Assembly (NCBI GenBank): GCA_021818945.1
Contig: JAKASV010000001.1
Location: 36,221-100,220 of the forward strand
Direction: 5' to 3'
Source of the DNA: a bacterium
GTDB lineage: Bacteria; Babelota; Babeliae; Babelales; Vermiphilaceae
Length of the DNA: 64,000 nt
The notes under the pieces: model-generated
The model's database searches: none
What the model was told of the DNA's origin: nothing
The model's input: only the letters and a program-made list of their open reading frames with translations
Program-made: the position numbers and the translations under genes
Shown: positions 19,504 to 28,940 of the stretch, piece after piece
How positions within the stretch are numbered: position 1 is the first letter of the stretch
Layout of the letters: each line of letters starts with the position of its first letter

Positions 19504-20097
19504 ATGAGACATGACTTTCAGATTCCGCATAATAGTGGGCTTGTTAGAAGTTCATTAATGCCTGTACTTGCTATAACTTTGTTCTGTATTTTTATTGTTA
19601 TAGCGATTTTTAATACTTTTGTAAGTACCCGAGATTATGAGGGAGAAATAATAGAGCGTGATGTCAATAAAATTGCTCATGCCATCATGCAGATTGAAAA
19701 AGATTGCAAAATTTATAGTGTCGAAAGTCAAAAAAACTCAATTAACTTTTTGAATGTTAAATCGTTTGCAGGGTCAAAAGTTGGGCCAATTAATTTAAAA
19801 CATCCTGAGCGTTGGCAAGGTCCCTATATGGAACTCAATCCATCTATGCAAAGCAAAGAGTATCTTTTAGTTCGTACAAAAAAGGGATATTTTGTTACCC
19901 CGGGAGATGGTGTCAAGCTTCCAAACGGGCGTGTAATTGGGGTAGATATTAAGTTTGATGAAAATTCTGATATCGAAGCTATGATGAAAAATGACCAACA
20001 ACTGGCGTTTAAAGGCAAAGCTCTAGCCACTTCTCTTGCCATCAAAAAGAGAGGCCCATACTTTGTACCGGTTTCGCCTCTTGACTATGCCATGTAG
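19504..20097 (+). CDS. Single-pass membrane protein of unknown function, pseudopilin-like layout
   Basis: 197 residues. A short basic N-terminus is followed by one strong hydrophobic segment (LMPVLAITLFCIFIVIAIF, about residues 18-36) and a soluble C-terminal domain with GPYMELNPSMQSKEYLLVRT and GYFVTPGDGVKLPNGRVIG. The layout (short cytoplasmic tail, TM helix, extracytoplasmic helix and strand domain) resembles minor pilins, but no prepilin cleavage site with Gly-Phe-x-x-x-Glu is visible. The ribosome-binding site GAGGAGGG is very strong. The next gene downstream is a broken lipoprotein gene. Confidence 0.6.
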   Translation: MRHDFQIPHNSGLVRSSLMPVLAITLFCIFIVIAIFNTFVSTRDYEGEIIERDVNKIAHAIMQIEKDCKIYSVESQKNSINFLNVKSFAGSKVGPINLKHPERWQGPYMELNPSMQSKEYLLVRTKKGYFVTPGDGVKLPNGRVIGVDIKFDENSDIEAMMKNDQQLAFKGKALATSLAIKKRGPYFVPVSPLDYAM

Positions 20098-20114
20098 GGA
20101 AAAAGGTCAAGAAT

Positions 20115-20455
20115 ATGAAAAAAATCTTCTGCCAATACTTGTTGTTTTTTTCAATAACGTTGTTATTTGCTTGTGCTATCTATCCAAAGATTCCATCTTT
20201 TTAGTAAAAAGCGCTATGCGCAACCTAAGTTACCCTATGGTCAAAAAATTCAAGAATATAAGAGCCGTGGGCTTGAAGTGCAAGACTTTGATGAGCAATC
20301 TTCTTTCGGGGTATCTGCGTCAAGAAACTGAGAGTTTTCGTCAAATGCTTAAAACAGAACCCGGAGAAGTGCGAATTGGTTCAAAGACGCAAGATGGTAG
20401 AGATCAAGAATTCAACTCGCCCTTTAGTATCTATCCGGTAAGACTTAATCTGTAA
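20115..20455 (+). pseudogene. Lipoprotein gene disrupted by two frameshifts
   Basis: An ATG at 20115 starts a lipoprotein signal (MKKIFCQYLLFFSITLLFAC, lipobox LFAC) but meets TAG at 20202. The next frame over continues sensibly from about 20200 with FSKKRYAQPKLPYGQKIQEY and GLEVQDFDEQSSFGVSAS until TGA. The third frame then gives ETESFRQMLKTEPGEVRIG and ends SIYPVRLNL at 20455. Joined, these make a coherent lipoprotein of about 112 residues. The first shift is at a run of five T's. Either a recent pseudogene or sequencing indels. Confidence 0.6.
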
Positions 20456-20493
20456 AAATATGGATACAATATATCAGGTATGCCAAGAACTAT

Positions 20494-21048
20494 TTAAAGT
20501 CTAAATCCCGGTTCGGTATATATATCATCTTCATCATGGTGTTCATCGAAAGGCTGAAAAGGATGGGGTAATTGATTTTTTCTAGCTTTATGAACCAGAC
20601 TATATTGTTCTACAAGCTTTTCAAGATTTAGACTCGACCACAGCGATGGGTATACGTTATCGATGAGTCTGTTAGGATGGAGGGGATTTAATGTGTCTGC
20701 AAATGATAATTGTCTGCCATCATAATACTGTATAGTCCCATCAATTGATCGTTTATAGACTTTGTTTGCAAATTTTAACAATAGATTTTTACGAATCATG
20801 TAAATTGCCTGTTCAGTTAGAGGCAAGGTAATAGTACGTACAGCTGCTACTATACTATCGATTGTGTAATTACGTGCAATGCCCTGTTTTATCGTGTTGT
20901 ATATTGTTGTGGTTATGTTTTGTGAAACTATGTCCGTCAGTGTAGGAACTTTTGGCTTAGCGGCAGGTGATTCATCAATCATGGCATGTAAAGTGTGATG
21001 TGCAATAAAAAAAGACACTAATAAATAATATATATAGGTACTTTTCAC
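20494..21048 (-). CDS. Secreted protein, member B of the local family
   Basis: 184 residues, signal peptide MKSTYIYYLLVSFFIAHHT with a probable LHA cleavage site. The mature part is helical (DIVSQNITTTIYNTIKQGIA) and then carries QYYDGRQLSF and, near the C-terminus, LWSSLNLEKLVEQY, matching the YYDG plus W-x-x-L-x-x-E-x-L-[IV]-x-x-Y pattern of its paralogues. An acidic tail (DEHHDEDDIY) ends the protein. Function unknown. It converges with the broken lipoprotein gene. Confidence 0.7.
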   Translation of the reverse strand: MKSTYIYYLLVSFFIAHHTLHAMIDESPAAKPKVPTLTDIVSQNITTTIYNTIKQGIARNYTIDSIVAAVRTITLPLTEQAIYMIRKNLLLKFANKVYKRSIDGTIQYYDGRQLSFADTLNPLHPNRLIDNVYPSLWSSLNLEKLVEQYSLVHKARKNQLPHPFQPFDEHHDEDDIYTEPGFRL

Positions 21049-21158
21049 AATACTTTTCCTTTCAAAATAAGTATAACAATTGAGTTTTAAAAAATGGTAG
21101 AATAATACTATATAATAATACCAGAAATTTTTATTATTGCAATATTTATTTTAAATTT

Positions 21159-21189
21159 AATATTATTTTTTTTAAAAAAAAATAATATT
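21159..21189. repeat. AT-only palindrome in a 323-base gap
   Basis: AATATTATTTTTTTT is followed directly by its complement (15-16 base arms, no loop). The surrounding gap 21049-21371 separates two same-strand paralogous secreted-protein genes and is extremely AT-rich. It could act as a weak terminator for the gene upstream on the minus strand or as a promoter-region element. I see no gene in the rest of the gap. Confidence 0.5.
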
Positions 21190-21371
21190 AAAAAACTTTA
21201 ATTTTGTAATATATTTTTAAGAGGTGCGGACATAGCTAACGAGTACGTTGAATTAGAATGCCCGATTTAGATTAAAAAAGAGATATAATTTTCATCAAAG
21301 CAGGGCTATACGTTGATACGAAGCCTGTCTTTCTATGAGACTTTTATCTGTGCAAAAGCAATTAAATTGGT

Positions 21372-21869
21372 TTAATGGAGAGGAAATTTATCTGGCTTAC
21401 TATTTGCAGATTGTGCGCAGATGTATCTTTTGATGAGATCTTCAAATGGCAAGCTGTACCATGGTGAGATAGGTTTAGGAAATAAGATTTCGCTTGTAAA
21501 AGAGTCTAATGGATGATATTGATTATGCTGGAGTAAAGAATAGGTTCCGTCATAGTATCTTGTGTGGATAATCTCTTTTATTACTCCGTCTGCGGATGGG
21601 TCATAGGCATAATGACGTTCAACAACTTTTTCAGAAAGAATCTTTGTCAGAGCTTCTTGAACACGTTGACTGAAGGGTAATGAAAATGTTTCATCATGCA
21701 GTAGTGTCTTAATGTGCAGCATAACGGATTCAATGCATGTTGGTGTAGCAAGTGCAAGGATAGCCTCTATTTTTTTTGCAAGCGATTCTGGGGTCTCTGA
21801 TCCTCGTTGTTCATCCATACAGTTGATTAACGTAGTAGACAATACCATTATGAATATTGTGTGTTTCAT
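21372..21869 (-). CDS. Secreted protein, member C of the local family
   Basis: 165 residues, signal peptide MKHTIFIMVLSTTLINC (possibly a lipobox, LINC). Helical first half (SLAKKIEAILALATPT, VQEALTKILSEKVVERH), then TRYYDGTYSLLQHNQYHPLD and SPWYSLPFEDLIKRYICAQ, the clearest copy of the shared YYDG plus PW-x-x-L-x-FE-x-LI-x-x-Y block. It sits 17 bases downstream of uvrD on the same strand, so it may be co-transcribed with it. No function assigned. Confidence 0.7.
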   Translation of the reverse strand: MKHTIFIMVLSTTLINCMDEQRGSETPESLAKKIEAILALATPTCIESVMLHIKTLLHDETFSLPFSQRVQEALTKILSEKVVERHYAYDPSADGVIKEIIHTRYYDGTYSLLQHNQYHPLDSFTSEILFPKPISPWYSLPFEDLIKRYICAQSANSKPDKFPLH

Positions 21870-21886
21870 GGTTTTCCTTTTTTGTT

Positions 21887-24139
21887 TTATACAGGTTTTA
21901 TGAATGACGATTCAATCTTTTTAGTTCCAGTTTTAAAGTTTGCGGTAACATAGACTTTGCCATTTTTTTTCAGTTCAATTTCTTGTATGATGCCAACGCC
22001 AAATTGAGGGTGTGTTACAGGTTGATTTTTCTTCCATGTACAGGAATGTTCAGCAGGTTTTGCTGGTGTGGCATTTGGTGTTAGAGTATTAGATTTGAGC
22101 CCAAATGTCATGATTGGTGGTCTTTCAACTTTATGTGAACCAATCCATTGCTTAAAAATCATATCTAATTGTTCTTGATGAGTATAACCCAGATCATGTC
22201 GCGTGAATAGTGATGACGGTATTTCGCGCAAAAACCGTGAAGGGATGTATTCTGTCATTTGTCCATAAGTATGACGATTCCTGGCATAACTGAGTACTAG
22301 TCGTTCACGGGCTCGTGTTATACCGACATACAGCAGCCGTCTTTCCTCTTCCATTCCATCCGGGTCATGTGCCGATCGGGCACTTGGTAATAAATCTTCG
22401 TTAAGTCCAACTATGGCGACATGATCAAACTCTAACCCTTTTGCTGCATGCAAGGTCATTAAAACCACAGAATGGGTCTCTTCTTTTTTAGATTGAGCAA
22501 TTTTTTCTTGAAGTAAGGCAACTTCTTCAAGAAAGGTTCCTACGGTAGTTATCTGCTGGCTCTCAAAATGGAGTATGCCCTGCATGAACTCTTTGACGTT
22601 GTCTATTTTGCTTTCTGCTTCTTGCTCATCAAAATTTTCTTTCAAATAGTTCAAGTAGCCTGTTTTTTTCAAAATAACCTCAAGAATAATACTTGGTCTA
22701 TCAGAAGGATTAAGCCGATCAAAGATGTTTAAAAATGATCTGAGGGATTCTGCTTTTTTGCCTTGTACTATACTTTCAGTGCATAATCTGGCTGCTATAT
22801 CAATAAAATTCATAAATGGCTCTGCATGCCACCGATCATAAAAAATTTCTTCAAACGCTTGTCCAAGACCGCGTTGTGGGCAATTAATGACTCTAAAGAA
22901 CGAGGTGCGGTCAAACGGATTGACAACAAGACGTAAATAGGCAAGCAAATCTTTTATTTCTTTCCGTTCATAGAATTGGATACCCCCAATGATGCGGTAA
23001 GGGATTGACCGTTTTATGAGTGCTTCTTCGATAGCACGGGACTGATAATGTGCACGATATAACACGGCAGCTGTTTCAAGTTTTTGCTCGTGCGTGATAG
23101 CTTTTAACAACGAGGTGATTGCATCTGCTTCTTGATATTCAGAGCTGCATGCAAGTACAAGAACACGATCGGAGCCTTGTCGCGTTGACCATAAATTTTT
23201 GGGGTTTCGTTGCTCATTATGTATAATAATTTGATTGGCAGCTTCAAGGATAGGTTGTACTGAACGATAATTTTGTTCAATTTTTATGATAGTAGTATCT
23301 TTAAATTCTTTTTTAAAGTTTAGGATATTGGTGACGGTTGCACCGCGCCAAGAATAAATCGATTGATCCTCGTCGCCAACGACACATATTGATTTGATGG
23401 CCAGTTCTTGAGTGTCTGTGAGGGTGAATAATTTCAATAGTTCATTCTGAACAATATTTGTGTCTTGATACTCATCTACCAGTACATGTTCTATAGAGGC
23501 ATGCACAGATGCCAGCAGCCCTTTATTTTTTTTAAGTAGCTTGACAGCTTCAAGCATTAGGTCATCAAAATCCAAACATTTGCTCGCCCGTTTTTCAGCC
23601 TCATAAGCTTTAAATACTTCATACATAAAATGGTCATGCCTTAACTCGGTTGTCTCTTCTGGATTAATTGACTGATTCTTCATGAGTGATATATGGTACG
23701 AAAGCTGTTTTGCCGTTACTTTTTTAGTAAGTCCATTTCTTTTTATGATACCGGTTATGATTTTTTGTTGGTCATCTTCATCAAGAATAGAAAAAAATGG
23801 AGTAGTCAGATGTTCTTGATATTTTTTTAAAAAGCGTAAACAGTATGAGTGAAATGTACCAATAAAAGGCTTTTCAGGAACATTGCCCAAAAAATATGCA
23901 ATGCGGTGTTGCATTTCTTGAGCTGCTTTATTAGTGAATGTAAGAGCGATGATTGCTGAAGGAATAGCCCCTTGATTGAGAATGAGATTGGCAATACGTG
24001 CGGTGATTACGCGCGTTTTTCCCGATCCTGCTCCTGCAACGACTAGAAGTGGTCCTGAGGGCAATAGCACTGCTTGCTTTTGTTCCTCATTAAGTTGATT
24101 GTGTAAAAATTCCGTAAAATCCTGAATATTTTTATTCAT
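21887..24139 (-). CDS. pcrA: UvrD/PcrA-type 3'-5' DNA helicase
   Basis: Superfamily 1A helicase, 750 residues, of DNA repair and replication restart. Motifs in order: Q-like LNEEQKQAVLL, I AGAGSGKT, Ia ALTFTNKAAQEM, II VDEYQDTN, III GDEDQSIYSWRGA, IV QNYRS, V MTLHAAKGLEFDHV, VI YVGITRARERL. The C-terminus has a PcrA/UvrD Tudor-like domain (VTHPQFGVGIIQEIELK). The motif set is complete, so it should be active. PcrA and UvrD cannot be separated by eye. Confidence 0.96.
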   Translation of the reverse strand: MNKNIQDFTEFLHNQLNEEQKQAVLLPSGPLLVVAGAGSGKTRVITARIANLILNQGAIPSAIIALTFTNKAAQEMQHRIAYFLGNVPEKPFIGTFHSYCLRFLKKYQEHLTTPFFSILDEDDQQKIITGIIKRNGLTKKVTAKQLSYHISLMKNQSINPEETTELRHDHFMYEVFKAYEAEKRASKCLDFDDLMLEAVKLLKKNKGLLASVHASIEHVLVDEYQDTNIVQNELLKLFTLTDTQELAIKSICVVGDEDQSIYSWRGATVTNILNFKKEFKDTTIIKIEQNYRSVQPILEAANQIIIHNEQRNPKNLWSTRQGSDRVLVLACSSEYQEADAITSLLKAITHEQKLETAAVLYRAHYQSRAIEEALIKRSIPYRIIGGIQFYERKEIKDLLAYLRLVVNPFDRTSFFRVINCPQRGLGQAFEEIFYDRWHAEPFMNFIDIAARLCTESIVQGKKAESLRSFLNIFDRLNPSDRPSIILEVILKKTGYLNYLKENFDEQEAESKIDNVKEFMQGILHFESQQITTVGTFLEEVALLQEKIAQSKKEETHSVVLMTLHAAKGLEFDHVAIVGLNEDLLPSARSAHDPDGMEEERRLLYVGITRARERLVLSYARNRHTYGQMTEYIPSRFLREIPSSLFTRHDLGYTHQEQLDMIFKQWIGSHKVERPPIMTFGLKSNTLTPNATPAKPAEHSCTWKKNQPVTHPQFGVGIIQEIELKKNGKVYVTANFKTGTKKIESSFIKPV

Positions 24140-24343
24140 TGTTCATTCATTATGGTTCAATATGTCTCTATTACTTAGGTTTTTACTATAGCAAAAAATG
24201 ATAAAAAAGATAAAAATCTTCACAATCTTTAGATCGGATGTCGATATACTCTTGTTTGATCTTGTCTATATTGCAGAGTTTTTTTTTTGCATTATAGTAA
24301 ATCCGTAACTTATGTGATGATTCATTAACGTTTGCGAGGATCT

Positions 24344-25729
24344 ATGCGTACTAAAATAAGCCAGATTTCTTCAGTTGATATTGGGAAAAAAGTAACCTTA
24401 AAAGGATGGATAAAAACTGTACGACAATCCAAATCATGTGCCTTTATAGTATTGAATGACGGATCTAATTTTGATGGAATTCAGGTTGTAGTTGATGATT
24501 CTTTGCCCCAATATAATGATTTGCTTGCTGAGCTGACTACATCAGCATCGATTGCAGTTATAGGTACCATTGTTCGAAGTCCAGGAAAAGAACAGTCATT
24601 TGAGCTTAAGGCTAAAGAAATTGAACTTATTGGTGCATGCCCTGCACAAGAGTATCCTTTACAAAAAAAACATCATACACTCGAATTCTTGCGAACTATT
24701 GCCCATTTGAGACCGCGGACTAATACTATAGGTGCCGTCGCTCGCGTGCGCAACTCCCTGGCATTTGCAACTCATAGATTCTTTCAGGCCCGCGGATTTC
24801 TCTATGTTATGACACCTATTATTACAGCTTCCGATTGTGAAGGGGCTGGTCAGATGTTCCAAGTGAGTACATTGGATTTCATGAATATACCTCGAACTAA
24901 GGAAGGCTCTGTTGATTATAGCAAAGATTTTTTTGGCAAACCTGCCTATTTGACTGTGTCGGGCCAGTTGAATGGAGAAGCCTATGCGTGCGCCTTGTCT
25001 GACATTTATACTTTTGGTCCGACATTTCGCGCAGAAAACTCTAACACGGCACGCCATTTGGCAGAATTTTGGATGATCGAACCTGAAATTGCTTTTGCCA
25101 ATTTACAAGATGATATGGAATGTGCTGAGTCATATATTAAATTTTGTATCAAATCTGCGCTTGAAGAATGTCCGCAGGATATGGCTTTTTTTGAACGGCA
25201 CATAAGCCAAGGATTAATAGAGCGATTGGAGCATATCGTTAAAGAACCTTTCGAGCGCGTTACCTATACTGATGCAGTTTCAATTCTTGAAAAAACGAGC
25301 AAAAAGTTCGAATATCCTGTGTCCTGGGGTATCGATTTACAATCAGAGCATGAAAGATATCTGGTCGAAGAATATTTTAAAAAGCCTACGATTCTGTATA
25401 ACTACCCGGAAAGGATCAAAGCATTCTATATGCGCAACAACGAGGATGGCAAAACAGTCGCAGCGATGGATGTGCTGGTTGCCGGAGTTGGTGAAATTAT
25501 AGGGGGCAGCCAAAGAGAAGAACGCTATGACATGCTCATTGAAAAGATGAAAAAATTTGGTCTTAATCCTGACGCATATTGGTGGTATTTAGAGTTGCGA
25601 AAGTATGGAACGGTGTCCCATGCAGGATTCGGGTTAGGCTTTGAGCGGCTCGTACGTCTGGTGACGGGCATGGAAAATATACGTGACGTTATTCCATTCC
25701 CACGATTCCCTGGTAATGCTGAATTTTAA
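24344..25729 (+). CDS. asnS: Asparaginyl-tRNA synthetase
   Basis: Class IIb synthetase, 461 residues. The N-terminal OB-fold anticodon domain ([19 protein letters not shown]) is followed by motif 2 ([22 protein letters not shown]) and motif 3 ([27 protein letters not shown]). The SNT...[11 protein letters not shown] and [10 protein letters not shown] endings are asparagine-type rather than aspartate-type. I chose the ATG after GAGGA; an in-frame TTG four codons upstream is less likely. A possible promoter, TTGCAG with TATAGT at 16-base spacing (24271-24298), lies upstream. Confidence 0.96.
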   Translation: MRTKISQISSVDIGKKVTLKGWIKTVRQSKSCAFIVLNDGSNFDGIQVVVDDSLPQYNDLLAELTTSASIAVIGTIVRSPGKEQSFELKAKEIELIGACPAQEYPLQKKHHTLEFLRTIAHLRPRTNTIGAVARVRNSLAFATHRFFQARGFLYVMTPIITASDCEGAGQMFQVSTLDFMNIPRTKEGSVDYSKDFFGKPAYLTVSGQLNGEAYACALSDIYTFGPTFRAENSNTARHLAEFWMIEPEIAFANLQDDMECAESYIKFCIKSALEECPQDMAFFERHISQGLIERLEHIVKEPFERVTYTDAVSILEKTSKKFEYPVSWGIDLQSEHERYLVEEYFKKPTILYNYPERIKAFYMRNNEDGKTVAAMDVLVAGVGEIIGGSQREERYDMLIEKMKKFGLNPDAYWWYLELRKYGTVSHAGFGLGFERLVRLVTGMENIRDVIPFPRFPGNAEF

Positions 25730-25867
25730 AATGAGGATTGCTTGGCAAAATTTATTAAAAAAATTATCAGTTGGCAAGAAGTACTAGACAAAAATTTTTG
25801 TTATTATATACTTAATATAGATTTTGCTGAAAATTAAGATCAGAAATGGTAAAATGTGGGGTTTGTT

Positions 25868-26686
25868 ATGAAATCAAATGTCTTTGTGGATAGCCATGTC
25901 CATACCAACTATTCAGACGATAGTACGATGCGGCTGGAAGATGGTATCGAAGCTGCCTTAGCCCTTGGCCTTAAAGGGCTTGCTTTTACCGACCACTATG
26001 ATCTGGATTTTCCTGATAATCAGTTTTTGTTTGAGTTTGACCCCAAAAAACGTGCTTCACATATTGAATCTCTTAGGGAGCATTATGGGCCCGATATTGA
26101 GATAGTAAATGGTATTGAGCTTGGAGTTCAGTCCCATGTTTTGGACCAATCTGCTCGTATCATTGATTCGCATCCTTTCGATTTTGTTATTTGCTCGTTA
26201 CATGTTGTAGATGGATTTGCCCTGCATGATTCCGATGGTTTTTATAAAAATAAAACAAAGGAACAGGCGTATAGGAGGTATCTTGAAGAAGTCTATCAAC
26301 TGGTACGAAGCTTTGAGAATTTTGATGTCATCGGACACCTTGGGTATGTCAGGCGCTATGGCCCCTATGAAATAAAATCGATGCCTCTTAAAATTTATGA
26401 TGAAATTATCGATTCTTTATTAAAGTTGCTTATTGAACGGGGTAAAGGTATTGAGGTTAATGTATCTGGCTATACCTATCGGCTTGGAACACCACTGCCT
26501 GATGTTGATATACTAAAACGTTATAAAGAATTGGGTGGCGAAATCATAACACTTGGATCTGATGCTCATGATGCCGCGCACATCGGAAAATCATTCAAGC
26601 AGGGATTAGCTGCTCTCGAGCGTTCAGGCTTTGAACATGTTAATTACTTTAAAAATAGGCAGCCTATCTTTGTTCCTCTCAAGTGA
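25868..26686 (+). CDS. PHP-domain phosphatase, HisJ-like (copy 1)
   Basis: 272 residues of the PHP superfamily, like histidinol-phosphatase HisJ. Metal ligands: DSHVHTNYSDD near the start, AFTDHYD, GIELG, SLHVV, GHLGYVRRYG, and the C-terminal GSDAHDA. All the family ligands appear intact. Since no other histidine-biosynthesis gene is visible, a general phosphoesterase role is as likely as histidinol phosphatase. A paralogue of identical length starts at 30646. The start was set at MKSN... after a GGGG run because the paralogue begins at the same point. Confidence 0.85.
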   Translation: MKSNVFVDSHVHTNYSDDSTMRLEDGIEAALALGLKGLAFTDHYDLDFPDNQFLFEFDPKKRASHIESLREHYGPDIEIVNGIELGVQSHVLDQSARIIDSHPFDFVICSLHVVDGFALHDSDGFYKNKTKEQAYRRYLEEVYQLVRSFENFDVIGHLGYVRRYGPYEIKSMPLKIYDEIIDSLLKLLIERGKGIEVNVSGYTYRLGTPLPDVDILKRYKELGGEIITLGSDAHDAAHIGKSFKQGLAALERSGFEHVNYFKNRQPIFVPLK

Positions 26687-26767
26687 TGCAAACATTTCTT
26701 GCAATTTGGCAAATAATCTGATAAAATTCTTTTAGTGTTCTCATTTTTTATGCACAAGGAGTGTGCC

Positions 26768-26809
26768 GTGAAAATAATGTTATCAATTTTTACCATTTTG
26801 GCCCATTAA
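26768..26809 (+). other. Very short ORF with strong SD, likely remnant of a secreted-protein gene
   Basis: AAGGAG six bases before a GTG opens a 13-codon frame (KIMLSIFTILAH) that looks like the first half of a signal peptide and then stops at TAA. The rest of the 263-base gap (26687-26949) has no readable frame. It may be what is left of a decayed gene, or chance. Low confidence. Confidence 0.2.
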
Positions 26810-26949
26810 CTAGGTCAATATAGGTATCTTCCATTCCTGATGATCTCAGGAGCCAATTGTTGTTTTTCTCATGTATGTAAATGTTTGATGGTACCATGTC
26901 CCTGTTTGGGCAGTATGCTATCAACTAAAAAAATGTTGCGGAGATTTAT

Positions 26950-27708
26950 ATGGAATCAATACTTGCGCATATTGTTGATGTAAAAAAATATTATCGTAAT
27001 GGCCGTCATGTTACCAAGGCATTGGATGGCGTTTCACTCGATATACGCAAAGGTGAGGTTATAGGACTTCTTGGTGTAAATGGTGCGGGTAAAACGACGC
27101 TATCATCAATCTTGGCAACCCTGCATCCTGTTACCTCTGGTGATATACAAATTGCGGGCAAATCGATTTACGATGATCTCAATGCTTATCGACGAACTAT
27201 TGGCTATTGTCCACAGAAAATTAATCTTGATAATGATTTGACGGTTGAGCAAAATCTTGTTTTTGCAGGTCGCTATATGGGCGTTCCTGAAAGTATTATC
27301 CGGAATAAAGTACAAGATTGTATAGAAAAATACGGATTAGAACGTTACAAAGATAGTAGCCCGGAGATTCTTTCTGGAGGTTATGCTCGGCGTGTTCTTA
27401 TTGCCCGAGCGCTTATGCACAATCCTACATTGGTCATTTTAGATGAGCCGACCGTTGGACTTGATCCTCATGTTCGGTACCAATTATGGGAACTTATCCG
27501 TAATCTTAAAAATGATGGTGTAGCGGTCATATTGACGACGCACTATATTGATGAAGCTGAATTTTTATCTGATAGAATTTGTGTTCTTGAGCGGGGTCGC
27601 GTTCAACTTATCGATACACCCCGAGGCCTTATGACTGCCTATCAGAAATCTCGCTTAGAAGATGTATTTATTCAGTTAATTAAAGAAAATAAAGAACATT
27701 TAACATAA
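26950..27708 (+). CDS. ABC transporter ATP-binding protein
   Basis: 252 residues with every nucleotide-binding motif: Walker A GVNGAGKTT, Q-loop GYCPQKINL, signature LSGGYARRVLIARAL, Walker B LVILDEPTVGLDP, and H-loop LTTHYIDEAE. Sequence style is that of ABC-2 exporters (DrrA/CcmA/NodI type). The gene for its membrane partner starts 16 bases downstream. The substrate cannot be told from sequence. Confidence 0.93.
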   Translation: MESILAHIVDVKKYYRNGRHVTKALDGVSLDIRKGEVIGLLGVNGAGKTTLSSILATLHPVTSGDIQIAGKSIYDDLNAYRRTIGYCPQKINLDNDLTVEQNLVFAGRYMGVPESIIRNKVQDCIEKYGLERYKDSSPEILSGGYARRVLIARALMHNPTLVILDEPTVGLDPHVRYQLWELIRNLKNDGVAVILTTHYIDEAEFLSDRICVLERGRVQLIDTPRGLMTAYQKSRLEDVFIQLIKENKEHLT

Positions 27709-27724
27709 AACATAAGGAACTCGA

Positions 27725-28510
27725 ATGTGTTCACCAACTGTCGCAGTATTTTTTAAGATGCTTAAAACTGATTTGTTTAAATATTATAAAAAGAATTTTC
27801 TGGACGACATTATCAATAAATCTACTTGGATCTCATGTATGCTTTTGATTTCTACCTATATCTGGCCAAAAATTGGCATGAGCGAAAGCTTTGGCGTGTT
27901 TATGGCACTTGGTGGACTTGTCTCATGTTCATTTTGGGATTCATGGGGTGTATCTGCGCAATTTGTGTCTGATATTGAAGGGTCTCGCGAAATTGATTAT
28001 TATCTGACATTGCCAATCTGGTCGCGGTTATTTTTTATCAAACAAATTGTATTTTATACCCTGCGGTCGATGATACCGGCTTTATTGATGCTTCCGTTAA
28101 GTAAGCTTATCTTGGGTGCACGATTGGATCTGACTCAGTTACATATAGGAAATTTTGTGGCTATTTTTGTAATGACAAATATCTTTTGTGCAACACTATC
28201 GTTGCTCATGACCTCATTGGTCAAAAATATGAGTTCTATCGATAATGTATCGATAAGATTTTTGTTCCCTATGTGGTTCTTTGGCGGGTCTCAATTTTCG
28301 TGGATGACTTTTTATCAAGCGTCTCCGATATTTGCCTATCTTAACTTGTGCAATCCCTTGCTCTATGCAATGGAAGCAATGCATGTTGCATTTCTCGGTC
28401 AATCGGGATATTTGCCATTTTGGACTTGTATATTGATGTTAGCGGTATTTAGTATAGTGTTTGGTTATGTGGGTTCGACGCGACTAATTCGCTATCTAGA
28501 CTGTGTCTAA
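27725..28510 (+). CDS. ABC-2 type transporter permease
   Basis: 261 residues with about six hydrophobic segments (for example STWISCMLLISTYIWP, SMIPALLMLPLSKLI, NFVAIFVMTNIFCATLSLLM, TCILMLAVFSIVFGYVG), the ABC-2 permease layout. The GSREIDYYLTLPI stretch resembles the coupling-helix region of NodJ-like permeases, and the segment MWFFGGSQFSW near residue 180 is typical of the family. It forms an exporter with the preceding ATPase. Confidence 0.85.
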   Translation: MCSPTVAVFFKMLKTDLFKYYKKNFLDDIINKSTWISCMLLISTYIWPKIGMSESFGVFMALGGLVSCSFWDSWGVSAQFVSDIEGSREIDYYLTLPIWSRLFFIKQIVFYTLRSMIPALLMLPLSKLILGARLDLTQLHIGNFVAIFVMTNIFCATLSLLMTSLVKNMSSIDNVSIRFLFPMWFFGGSQFSWMTFYQASPIFAYLNLCNPLLYAMEAMHVAFLGQSGYLPFWTCILMLAVFSIVFGYVGSTRLIRYLDCV

Positions 28511-28530
28511 AAATTTATGCCCCAAACTGT

Positions 28531-28800
28531 TTACACGGTTATGATATTTTTAAATATCTTAGGTTTATTATCAAAGTTGTACGGTATCGCTACAATCATG
28601 CCATGTGTGAGGTGATTTTCACGTAAAAAGATATGTTTATATGCTGCATAAAAATTACTTCGTATGTAGTTAAGATTGCTGGATAAAGAGGCGATGGAAG
28701 GACGAATGGTCGCACTAAACAAAAAGCTGTCATTGCAGCCACATTCAATGCCATTTATACCAAATCGATAGTTATATCCTGCAATCAAATCGACTAGATT
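28531..28800 (-). pseudogene. Possible fragment of a decayed gene
   Basis: An open minus-strand frame ending at 28531 has a protein-like composition: NLVDLIAGYNYRFGING, then RSNFYAAYKHIFLRENHLTH and GMIVAIPYNF. It has no plausible start and is stopped upstream, so it could be the 3' end of a lost gene. Alternating polar/apolar residues hint at beta structure, but I recognise no family. The remainder of the gap up to pyrG has only a TATAAT at 28891 that may be a -10 element. Confidence 0.25.
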
Positions 28801-28940
28801 TCTCTATCTAACTTAAAGTTTGGGCACAGCGGTTATTAATAGATAAAAATACTGAATATTTTTTATTCTTATATGTTTTGTTAAATCAGCTATAATAAAA
28901 CTTATTCAGACCTCAAAAAAAGCGATTGTGGAAGATACAT

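Noticed and set aside
20036..20455. A single 139-codon gene in one frame
   Set aside because: Its first part overlaps the preceding gene and has no protein-like features; the last third belongs to a lipoprotein frame that starts at 20115 and is interrupted by frameshifts.
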